From Geodermatophilus marinus (lineage in GTDB: Bacteria > Actinomycetota > Actinomycetes > Mycobacteriales > Geodermatophilaceae), in the NCBI RefSeq assembly GCF_003428645.1, contig NZ_QVQH01000005.1, positions 124,001-188,000 on the forward strand: DNA of 64,000 nt, written 5' to 3'. Positions 57,424 to 64,000 of this stretch are shown piece by piece. Position numbers and translations under genes: made by a program. Below the pieces are notes generated by a model. It was not told where the DNA came from. It saw only the letters and a program-made list of their open reading frames with translations, and searched no databases. The first letter of the stretch is position 1. Every line of letters starts with the position of its first letter.

Positions 57424-58227
57424 GTGCCCGCACCGCAGAGCGGATACGCCCACGTCGACGGCCTGGAGATGTACTACGAGGTCCACGGTGCGGGCGGGAC
57501 CCCGCTGGTCCTGCTGCACGGCGGGCTGTTCGACATCGACCAGCAGTTCGGCGCGCTGATCCCCGGGCTGGCCGCCACCCGCCAGGTGATCGCCGCCGAC
57601 CTCCAGGGGCACGGGCGGACCAACGACGTCGACCGGCCGCTGCGGAGCGCGCACCTGGCCTCCGACGTCGTGGGGCTGCTCCGGCACCTGGGCGTCGCGC
57701 GGGCCGACGTCCTCGGCTTCAGCGTGGGCGGCGCGACCGCCCTCCACCTGGCGATCGAGCACCCGGAGCTCGTGCGCCGGCTCGTCATCTCCTCCGCCTC
57801 GTTCCACCCGGACGGGGACCGCCCGGAGAACCGCGAGGCGGTGGGCGGCATGACGGTGGAGATGATCGCGGGCACGCCGATGGAGCAGGCCTACCGTGCC
57901 AGGTCGCCGCACCCCGACCGGCTGCAGACCCTGCTGGACAAGCTCGGCTCGTTCGACGAGGGCGTCCCCGGCTGGTCCGACGCGGACATCCGGGGGATCG
58001 CCGCGCCGACCCTCATCACCGTGGGGGATTGCGATGCGGTCACGCTCGACCACGCGGTCCGGTTCCTGCGCCTGCGGGGCGGGGACGTCAACGGCGACTT
58101 CGTCGGCGTCCCGGCCTCGCAGCTGGCGGTGTTCCCGGGGACGACGCACTTCCACGGGCTGGCCAGGACCGACCTGGTCCTCGACGTGGTCCTGCCGTTC
58201 ATCGACGCCCCGCCGCCCGCGTCGTGA
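57424..58227 (+). CDS. Alpha/beta-fold hydrolase
   Basis: This 267-residue hydrolase has the oxyanion-hole segment LVLLHGGLFD, the nucleophile elbow GFSVGG (Ser), the acid near TLITVGDCDAVTLDHAV and the catalytic His in FPGTTHFHGL. Esterase, lactonase or haloperoxidase-like activity is possible. The GTG at 57424 is used because a promoter-like element overlaps the longer GTG 57376 start (283 residues), which would have no ribosome binding site. A VOC-family gene follows after 81 bp. Confidence 0.82.
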   Translation: MPAPQSGYAHVDGLEMYYEVHGAGGTPLVLLHGGLFDIDQQFGALIPGLAATRQVIAADLQGHGRTNDVDRPLRSAHLASDVVGLLRHLGVARADVLGFSVGGATALHLAIEHPELVRRLVISSASFHPDGDRPENREAVGGMTVEMIAGTPMEQAYRARSPHPDRLQTLLDKLGSFDEGVPGWSDADIRGIAAPTLITVGDCDAVTLDHAVRFLRLRGGDVNGDFVGVPASQLAVFPGTTHFHGLARTDLVLDVVLPFIDAPPPAS

Positions 58228-58308
58228 CCCCAGCTTCCCCGGTCGGCTGCCACGCCGACCGCCCGCACCGCGTCGGCGGTGCCCGTCACCCGGCACCCGG
58301 AGGAAGTC

Positions 58309-58722
58309 GTGACCTCTCGCCTCAACCCGTACATCAGCTTCGCGGACACGGCCCGGCCGGCCCTCGAGTTCTACTGGGAGGTGTTCGGCGGGGAGGTCTC
58401 GCTGAGCACCTTCGGTGAGGCGGGCGGGGCCCAGGGCCCCGACGCCGACAAGATCATGCACGGCCAGCTCGAGACGCCGGCCGGGTACACCCTGATGGTC
58501 TCCGACACCCCCGCCGGCATGGAGCGCAGGGAGGGCAGCTCGATCTCGATCAGCCTCAGCGGGGACGACGCCGACGAGCTGCGCCGCTACTTCGCCGGGC
58601 TCTCCGAGGGCGGGGCGGTCACCATGCCGCTCGAGAAGCAGGTGTGGGGTGACGAGTTCGGCATGTGCGTCGACCGGTTCGGGGTGGCCTGGATGGTCAA
58701 CATCGCGCAGCCGGCCGGCTGA
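58309..58722 (+). CDS. VOC-family (PhnB/glyoxalase-like) protein
   Basis: This 137-residue protein has the PhnB-type VOC pattern: RLNPYISFADTARPALEFYW, FGGEVSLSTFGEAGG, HGQLETPAGYTLMVSDTPAG and WGDEFGMCVDRFGVAWMVNI. It probably forms a domain-swapped dimer with a metal site or binds a small ligand; its reaction is unknown. The GTG has CGGAGGAAGTC upstream. It is convergent with the SpuC-like transaminase gene, separated by a palindromic element. Confidence 0.85.
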   Translation: MTSRLNPYISFADTARPALEFYWEVFGGEVSLSTFGEAGGAQGPDADKIMHGQLETPAGYTLMVSDTPAGMERREGSSISISLSGDDADELRRYFAGLSEGGAVTMPLEKQVWGDEFGMCVDRFGVAWMVNIAQPAG

Positions 58723-58776
58723 CCGGCGCCCGTCCCCGCTGGCCTCCCCGCCGTCCCCGCGGTGTGCCCCCGCCGT

Positions 58777-58860
58777 CCCCGCGGTGATCATGGGCTTCCC
58801 GCCGGGCCGGTCGGCGTGTCCCGCCGTGTCGCGTGCCAGACGCCCATGATCACCGCGGGG
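58777..58860. repeat. GATCATGGGC-type palindromic element (copy 2)
   Basis: Perfect 19-bp arms, CCCCGCGGTGATCATGGGC and complement, with a 46-bp centre. The outer GTGATCATGGGC is shared with the element at 41277. Both lie between convergent genes and next to G-rich short tandem repeats. Confidence 0.85.
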
Positions 58861-58909
58861 AGCGGGGAGCGGGGAGCGGGGAGCGGGGAGCGGGGAGCGG
58901 GGAGCGGGG
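58861..58909. repeat. 7-bp microsatellite AGCGGGG
   Basis: About seven tandem units of AGCGGGG lie directly after the palindromic element and before the transaminase stop codon. Confidence 0.9.
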
Positions 58910-58916
58910 TGCGCCC

Positions 58917-60308
58917 CTACAGCCGCGTCCAGGCCTCGGTGAGGACGTCGCGCAGCACCTGCTCCATGAGGTCGAACTCGGCCTGGCCGCAGACCAGCGG
59001 CGGGGCGAGCTGGACGACCGGGTCGCCGCGGTCGTCGGCGCGGCAGTACAGGCCGGCCTCGAACAGCGCGCCGGAGAGGAAGCCGCGCAGCAGCCGCTCG
59101 GACTCCGCGTCGTCGAAGGTCTCCTTGGTGGCCTTGTCCTTGACCAGCTCGATGCCGTAGAAGAACCCGTCGCCGCGGACGTCCCCGACGATCGGCAGGT
59201 CCAGCAACCGCTCCAGGGTGGCCCGGAAGGCGTCCTCGGTGGCCAGCACGTGAGCGTTGAGCCCCTCCTCCTCGAAGATGTCGAGGTTGGCCATCGCCAC
59301 CGCCGCGCTGACCGGGTGGCCGCCGAAGGTGTAGCCGTGCGGGAAGGACGTCGTCCCCCGCAGGAACGGTTCCACGACCCGGTCGGAGGCGATCATCGCG
59401 CCGATGGGGGAGTACCCCGAGGTCATCCCCTTGGCGCAGGTGATCATGTCGGGGACGTAGCCGAACTTGTCGCAGGCGAAGGTCGTGCCCAGCCGGCCGA
59501 AGGCGCAGATGACCTCGTCGCTGACCAGCAGGACGTCGTGGCGGTCGCAGATCTCCCGGACCCGTGCGAAGTACCCGGGCGGTGGCGGGAAGCAGCCGCC
59601 GGCGTTCTGCACCGGCTCCAGGAAGACCGCGGCCACGGTCTCGGGGCCCTCGAACAGGATCTGCTGCTCGATCTGGTCGGCCGCCCACCGGCCGAAGGCC
59701 GCGGGGTCGTCGGCGAAGACCGGTGCCCGGTACAGGTTGGTGTTGGGCACCCGGAACGTGCCCGGCACCAGCGGCTCGAAGTCGGCCTTGAGCGCGGGCA
59801 GGCCGGTGATGGACAGCGCGCCCTGGGTGGTGCCGTGGTAGGCCACGGCGCGGCTGATGACCTTGGTCTTGCCCGGCTTGCCGGTCAGCTTGAAGTACTG
59901 CTTGGCGGCCTTCCACGCGGTCTCGACGGCCTCGCCGCCGCCGGTGGTGAAGAAGACCCGGTTGAGGTCGCCGGGGGCCGCGGCGGCCAGCCGCTGCGAG
60001 AGCTCGACGGCCGCCGGGTGGGCGTAGGACCACAGCGGGAAGAACGCCAGGGTCTCGGCCTGGCGGGCCGCGGCCTCGGCCAGCACCCGGCGCCCGTGCC
60101 CGGCCTGCACGACGAACAGCCCGGCCAGCCCGTCGAGGTAGCGCCGGCCGCGGTCGTCGTAGATCCACGGCCCCTCCCCGCGCACGATGACCGGGGGCGG
60201 GGTGTCCCGGTAGGCGCCCATGCGCGAGAAGTGCAGCCAGAGGTTGGCCGTCGCCTCGGGGCCGATCGGCCGGGCCGGGGCTGCGACGTCCTGCTCGGTG
60301 GTGGTCAT
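58917..60308 (-). CDS. Class III aminotransferase (putrescine/diamine, SpuC-like)
   Basis: This 463-residue PLP transaminase has TTGGGEAVETAWKAAKQYFK, AVAYHGTTQGALSITG, the cofactor Asp264 in LVSDEVICAFGRLG and Lys293 in TCAKGMTSGYSPIGAM, with TSFPHGYTFGGHPVSAAVAM. The N-terminus and FxxxFPLWSYAHP fit the putrescine-pyruvate / beta-alanine-pyruvate group. It would turn putrescine into 4-aminobutanal. The ATG lies 105 bp from the divergent Lrp gene, its likely regulator. Confidence 0.87.
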   Translation of the reverse strand: MTTTEQDVAAPARPIGPEATANLWLHFSRMGAYRDTPPPVIVRGEGPWIYDDRGRRYLDGLAGLFVVQAGHGRRVLAEAAARQAETLAFFPLWSYAHPAAVELSQRLAAAAPGDLNRVFFTTGGGEAVETAWKAAKQYFKLTGKPGKTKVISRAVAYHGTTQGALSITGLPALKADFEPLVPGTFRVPNTNLYRAPVFADDPAAFGRWAADQIEQQILFEGPETVAAVFLEPVQNAGGCFPPPPGYFARVREICDRHDVLLVSDEVICAFGRLGTTFACDKFGYVPDMITCAKGMTSGYSPIGAMIASDRVVEPFLRGTTSFPHGYTFGGHPVSAAVAMANLDIFEEEGLNAHVLATEDAFRATLERLLDLPIVGDVRGDGFFYGIELVKDKATKETFDDAESERLLRGFLSGALFEAGLYCRADDRGDPVVQLAPPLVCGQAEFDLMEQVLRDVLTEAWTRL

Positions 60309-60401
60309 GACCACGGATCCCGTCGTCGTCGGAGGGTGACAGTGGGGTGAATCGTAGCCTTCGGGCTCCCGGACCGACGACACCGTCCGTGCGGCGGCCG
60401 G

Positions 60402-60414
60402 TAGGATCACGTGA
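60402..60414 (+). promoter_or_regulatory. Leaderless promoter of the Lrp gene
   Basis: TAGGAT (60402-60407) is a good -10, and the ATG is 6 bases downstream with no ribosome binding site. A matching -35 is not clear. Confidence 0.45.
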
Positions 60415-60905
60415 TGACGATGCGGGGGCAGTTCGTGCTGGACGACGTCTCGCGCGCGATCATCGAGCAGCTGCAGGAGGACGGCCGGCGGCCCTACGCC
60501 CGCATCGCCGCCGCGGTCGGCCTGTCGGAGGCGGCGGTGCGCCAGCGGGTGCAGCGACTGCTGGACGCCGGGGTCATGCAGATCGTGGCGGTGACCGATC
60601 CCCTCCAGGTCGGGTTCTCCCGGCAGGCGATGGTGGCGATCCGCACGAAGGGGGACCTGCGGGCGGTGGCCGACCGGGTCGCCGAGTTCCCCGAGGTCGA
60701 CTACGTCGTTGTCACCGCCGGGTCGGTCGACCTGCTCGTCGAGGTGGTCTGCGAGGACGACGACCAGCTGCTGGAGATGATCGCCCGGCTGCGGGCCGTC
60801 GAGGGCGTGGAGTCCACCGAGACCCACCTCTACCTGGGCCTGCGCAAGCAGACCTACGCCTGGGGCACCCGCCGCCCGCAGCTCCCGGCGGCCGCCGAGG
60901 ACTGA
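60414..60905 (+). CDS. Lrp/AsnC-family transcriptional regulator
   Basis: This 163-residue regulator has an N-terminal helix-turn-helix (FVLDDVSRAIIEQLQEDGRR, ARIAAAVGLSEAAVRQRVQR) and a C-terminal RAM/AsnC effector domain (AIRTKGDLRAVADRVAEFPE, VVTAGSVDLLVEVVCEDDDQ, THLYLGLRKQTYAWGTR). GTG 60411 directly precedes the ATG, and either may be used. It is divergent from the SpuC-like transaminase and convergent with the amine oxidase gene across a repeat array. It probably senses an amino acid or amine and controls the transaminase. Confidence 0.9.
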   Translation: MTMRGQFVLDDVSRAIIEQLQEDGRRPYARIAAAVGLSEAAVRQRVQRLLDAGVMQIVAVTDPLQVGFSRQAMVAIRTKGDLRAVADRVAEFPEVDYVVVTAGSVDLLVEVVCEDDDQLLEMIARLRAVEGVESTETHLYLGLRKQTYAWGTRRPQLPAAAED

Positions 60906-60910
60906 GAAAG

Positions 60911-61097
60911 GACCCCGTCCTCCTCACCCCTCGCAGGCTCGGGGCGAGCCTCGGGACGGGGCCAGGAGCCGAGGCGCGACCCCGTCCTCCTCACCCCTCG
61001 CAGGCTCGGGGCGAGCCTCGGGACGGGGCCAGGAGCCGAGGCGCGACCCCGTCCTCCTCACCCCTCGCAGGCTCGGGGCGAGCCTCGGGACGGGGCC
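60911..61097. repeat. Three tandem 67-bp palindromic repeats
   Basis: Units start at 60911, 60978 and 61045; the third lacks its last part. Each contains GACCCCGTCCTCCTCACCCC, CTCGCAGGCTCGGGGCGAGC and GGGACGGGG, giving a hairpin (CCCCGTCC with GGACGGGG). The unit is also found once, inverted, at 53976. The array lies between the convergent Lrp and amine oxidase genes. Confidence 0.9.
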
Positions 61098-61099
61098 TG

Positions 61100-62980
61100 T
61101 CAGTGGCAGCGCGACGGGCTGGGTGGCAGGTCGAGGGCCGGGTTGCGGTCGAAGAAGCCGACCGGCCGCAGCTGGAAGGACACGACGTCCACGGGCATGA
61201 CCGGCCAGTCCTCGGGCCGGGTGATGTGGTGGATGCCGAAGACGTGCCACAGCACGATGTCGGTGTCGGCGATCGACCGGTCCGCCCGCGTCCAGGCGGG
61301 CAGGCCGTCGTCCTCGCGGCTCTGGTTGCAGAACTCGCCGGAGGGCCAGCGCTCGTCCTCCGCGTACGGGGTGACCCACAGGGCGTGGTCGACGACCCGG
61401 GCGCGCCGCCGGAACGGTGCGGCCGGGTCGGCGATGACCGGGAACGCCGACGAGGGGACGAGCTTGTAGGCCGGCGGCGTCCCCAGCCGGGTGCGGCGGC
61501 CGCGGTTGACCACCTTCCAGCTGCGCTGGGTGGCGTAGTCCGGGTCCTGCCGGCCCTCGGACTCGGTGGTCAGGGCCCGGCTGCGCTGCACCAGCGCCAG
61601 GCCGTGGGGGTTCTCCTCCGACACCGGCAGCGCCTCGCTCTCGGAGACCACGACGGTGTTCTCCGGGCCGTCGACCTCCATGTCGAGCCGGGCGACGATG
61701 AAGTGCTGGTGGTGCGGGGCGTACGTGCGCTCGTCGACCACGGTGCCGTACGGCGGGGCGTCGCCGTCGAAGGCGCTGGTCACCATGATCCCGGTGGCCC
61801 GCACCTCGCACTGGATCGTGCCGTCGGAGTAGAAGCGCCAGTAGACGAGGTACTCGTAGTTGGCCACGGTGGCGTGGAAGGACACGACCATCCGCCGTGA
61901 GCGGCGCACCTCGGCGCCGGCCTGCTCGTCGACGTGCTTCCACAGCACGCCGTCGTCCTCCTCGTGCAGGCAGATCGCGTTGCGGATCGGGTAGGGCTCG
62001 CCGCGGCTGTCGTGCAGGACGGCGTCGACGTAGGTGATCTCGCCGAGGCAGTCGCAGCCGAGCTCCAGCGAGGTGGTCATGAAGCCCAGGCCCCACTCGC
62101 CGATGTCGAAGGCGGTGCGCCGGTGGTGGTCGGGGCTGGGGTCGCGGTAGGGGACGACCATCTCGGCGAAGGACATGCGGTGCGCGATCGGGCGCCCGTC
62201 GTAGGCCACCCGGTGCAGCACCAACCCCTCGCGGTGGTTGAAGCCCAGCCGCAGCGTCCAGTTCTGCCAGCGCAGCTCGTGCCCGTCGAGGGTGAAGGAG
62301 ACGCCCTCGGGCTGGGTGATCTCCAGCGGCCGGACGTCGGTGCGCTGGGTCAGCCCCGGCACCAGCGAGGGCACGTACTCGCCCATGACCGCCGGGCGGG
62401 CCGGCGGCGGGGTGTCCTCGATGCGCAGCAGCTCCATCCGGTCGAGGTCCACGACGAGGTGCAGGCCCATCACCGGGTTGGCGTAGGGGTTGGCGCCGGG
62501 GGCCGAGCGCTGCCAGACGTCGGTCCACCCGACCCGGCGGTCCTGCAGCCCCTCGGGGATCAGCGAGTGCCCGTAGGCCCAGGTGTCGATGAGGACGAGG
62601 TCGAGGTCGGTGATGCCGCGCCGGGCGAGGGCCGCGACGACGTCCGGGTGGGCGATCAGCGTCTCGTGCGCCTCGTGCCACTCGTCGAGGGTCATGTTCG
62701 CCTGCCGGCCCGGCTGGGCCTCCCAGGACAGGACGGCGTCGTCGGTGAGGGAGACCAGCGCCTTGTACGGCGTCCCCTCGTCGCGGCTCCAGCAGGTCAC
62801 CCGGGCCTCGCGGCGGATCGGGTCGCCGGGGCGGAAGGCGCGGACGACGTCCTTGGCCGGCTCGCGCAGCTCGACGGAGGCGAACCGCCAGCGCTCGTCC
62901 ACGCCCCTGTCCCGGCGCAGGATGCCGGCCGCGGCGCGGAACTCGTCGGCGGTGAGCGGGTCGAGCGGGTGGGCGGTCAC
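61100..62980 (-). CDS. Copper amine oxidase (primary-amine oxidase)
   Basis: This 626-residue quinoprotein oxidises primary amines to aldehydes with release of ammonia and peroxide. The cofactor Tyr375 lies in ANYEY (self-processed to topaquinone), the catalytic base is Asp292 in AFDIGEWGLGF, and copper ligands are His424 and His426 in HHQHF, with the third in GIHHITRPEDWPVMPVD near 584. No signal peptide is seen, as in cytosolic actinobacterial enzymes such as Arthrobacter's. The GTG overlaps the agmatinase stop by 4 bp, so the two act in sequence: agmatinase makes putrescine, and the oxidase makes 4-aminobutanal. Confidence 0.93.
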   Translation of the reverse strand: MTAHPLDPLTADEFRAAAGILRRDRGVDERWRFASVELREPAKDVVRAFRPGDPIRREARVTCWSRDEGTPYKALVSLTDDAVLSWEAQPGRQANMTLDEWHEAHETLIAHPDVVAALARRGITDLDLVLIDTWAYGHSLIPEGLQDRRVGWTDVWQRSAPGANPYANPVMGLHLVVDLDRMELLRIEDTPPPARPAVMGEYVPSLVPGLTQRTDVRPLEITQPEGVSFTLDGHELRWQNWTLRLGFNHREGLVLHRVAYDGRPIAHRMSFAEMVVPYRDPSPDHHRRTAFDIGEWGLGFMTTSLELGCDCLGEITYVDAVLHDSRGEPYPIRNAICLHEEDDGVLWKHVDEQAGAEVRRSRRMVVSFHATVANYEYLVYWRFYSDGTIQCEVRATGIMVTSAFDGDAPPYGTVVDERTYAPHHQHFIVARLDMEVDGPENTVVVSESEALPVSEENPHGLALVQRSRALTTESEGRQDPDYATQRSWKVVNRGRRTRLGTPPAYKLVPSSAFPVIADPAAPFRRRARVVDHALWVTPYAEDERWPSGEFCNQSREDDGLPAWTRADRSIADTDIVLWHVFGIHHITRPEDWPVMPVDVVSFQLRPVGFFDRNPALDLPPSPSRCH

Positions 62981-64000
62981 GGGGTGTCCTCTCGGGGGCG
63001 GCGGTCGGCGAGCAGGGGGAGGGCGGGGTCCCACCGGGTGCCGTCCCGGGCGTCCCGGCGGCGCCGGGCGATCGCCGACAGGGCCTCGAGGACGACGCGG
63101 TTGGCCAGGGCGGCGGTGATGTCGGCGGGGTCGTAGGGCGGGCTGACCTCGACGACGTCGATCCCGACGACCGGCAGCTCGAAGCAGAGCCGGCGGACCG
63201 CGTCCAGCAGCTGGCGGGCGGTCAGCCCGCCGGGCTCCGGGGTGCCGGTGCCGGGCGCGTGCCCGGGGTCGCAGACGTCGATGTCGACCGAGAGGAACAC
63301 GCCGTCGCAGTCGTCGGTGGCGATCGCCGACGCCTCCGTGAGGCACGCGTCGAGCCCGCGGTGCCCGATCTCGGTCATCTCGTAGGAGCGCATCCGCTGC
63401 GCGGCCATCCAGTCCAGCGTCTCCGCCCCCGGCCAGTAGCCGCGCAGCCCGATCTGCAGGAACCGGTCCCCGCGCAGGGCGCCGGACTCGATGAGCCGGC
63501 GCATCGGCTGCCCGTGGCCCCACAGCGAGCCGAACTCGATGTCGCCGGTGTCGGCGTGCGCGTCGAAGTGGACCATCGACACCCGCCCGTGGCCGAGCAC
63601 GTCGGCGACCCCGCCGGCGTCGGCGAAGGCGATGGAGTGGTCCCCGCCCAGGACGACGGGGACCGCGCCCGCGCGGACGACCGCGGCGACGGCCTCCCGC
63701 AGGGCGGGCAGGGCGGTCTCGATGTCCCCGGAGTACATCTCCACGTCCCCGGCGTCGAGCACGCGCAGGTCGCGCAGCCCGTCGGTGCGCAGCGCCAGGC
63801 TCGGCCGGGAGCCGTCGTGCGGCAGGTAGTCGGTCATCCGGATCGCCTGCGGGCCGAAGCGGGTGCCGGGCCGGTGCGAGGTGCCTCCGTCGAAGGGGGC
63901 CCCGACGACGACGACGTCCGCGCCGGCGAGGGAGGCCGGGTCGCCGAGGTCGCAGCGGTCGACGCCGAGGAAGGTGATGTCCGGGCCGAACTGGGCCCCG
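62977..64000 (-). CDS. speB: Agmatinase/ureohydrolase, N-terminus cut by window edge
   Basis: This Mn-dependent ureohydrolase hydrolyses agmatine or a related guanidino compound to an amine and urea. About 340 residues are visible; the frame continues past the window edge, and the Met at 63837 is internal because APFDGGTSHRPGTRFGPQAI lies upstream of it. Metal-site motifs are VVLGGDHSIAF, VHFDAHADTGD and SVDIDVCDPGHAPGTGTPEP. Substrate choice (agmatine, guanidinobutyrate or guanidinopropionate) cannot be read from sequence. It is the first visible gene of the operon with the amine oxidase. Confidence 0.92.
   Translation of the reverse strand, partial: GAQFGPDITFLGVDRCDLGDPASLAGADVVVVGAPFDGGTSHRPGTRFGPQAIRMTDYLPHDGSRPSLALRTDGLRDLRVLDAGDVEMYSGDIETALPALREAVAAVVRAGAVPVVLGGDHSIAFADAGGVADVLGHGRVSMVHFDAHADTGDIEFGSLWGHGQPMRRLIESGALRGDRFLQIGLRGYWPGAETLDWMAAQRMRSYEMTEIGHRGLDACLTEASAIATDDCDGVFLSVDIDVCDPGHAPGTGTPEPGGLTARQLLDAVRRLCFELPVVGIDVVEVSPPYDPADITAALANRVVLEALSAIARRRRDARDGTRWDPALPLLADRRPREDTP

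Noticed and set aside
60911-61097. Three repeats considered as a small CRISPR
   Set aside because: Units are directly tandem with no variable spacers, and no cas genes are near.

Overview
The window is a 64 kb piece of a very GC-rich (well over 70 %) chromosome. GTG starts, GTGA/ATGA overlaps, an F420-type oxidoreductase and families such as DUF2252, DUF6325, DUF1269, amphi-Trp, DUF7144, DUF2550 and SHOCT point to a high-GC actinobacterium. The dispersed palindromic repeats and overall style fit Geodermatophilaceae (Blastococcus, Geodermatophilus, Modestobacter), but that is inference. No rRNA, tRNA, IS element, prophage or CRISPR array was seen. The window cuts through a malate synthase G gene at the left end and an agmatinase gene at the right end.

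Layout. (1) 0-3.1 kb: malate synthase G, a GlcG/HbpS-like protein and L-2-hydroxyglutarate oxidase, a two-carbon/hydroxyacid group. (2) 3.1-9.3 kb: PadR, DUF1707, a LysR regulator divergent from a DMT permease, a methyltransferase, and an IclR-amidohydrolase pair. (3) 9.4-33.7 kb: a large MalT-like STAND ATPase/LuxR regulator, followed by a block of small envelope, ion-transport and stress-type genes: YihY, CPA1 antiporter, arylsulfatase, RDD, a nonapeptide-repeat protein, PLDc_N-SHOCT, amphi-Trp, DUF7144, DAG-kinase-like, GH15, ion channel, DUF2252, DUF308, MFS, DUF6325, SHOCT, DUF1269, a STAS/SpoIIAA-like protein and a three-helix-bundle protein. (4) 33.8-38.9 kb: a homogentisate operon (MBL-fold protein, FAD hydroxylase, HmgA, FahA). 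(5) 39-64 kb: a polyamine/GABA catabolic region with two aldehyde dehydrogenases, an FAD/Fe-S oxidoreductase pair, GntR plus cache protein, two APC permeases, an F420-type oxidoreductase, PucR, GabT-like and SpuC-like transaminases, a saccharopine-dehydrogenase-like enzyme, Lrp, a copper amine oxidase and agmatinase.

Main discovery candidate. Region 3 carries at least ten copies of a 19-bp inverted repeat, consensus STCAYCC-N5-GGRTGAS (one copy has an 8-bp spacer). Most lie 54-91 bp upstream of a start codon. The half-site GGATGAG resembles the known E. coli MalT box GGGGA(T/G)GAGG. The MalT-like regulator gene sits immediately before the first copy. I infer a local regulon controlled by this regulator.

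Other structure. Two families of dispersed intergenic palindromes occur, mostly between convergent genes. One family has also invaded the coding sequence of the FAD hydroxylase. Several genes in region 5 appear to have leaderless promoters. In region 5 the enzymes together would take agmatine to putrescine, 4-aminobutanal, GABA and succinate, with separate regulators (GntR, PucR, Lrp) beside their likely targets.
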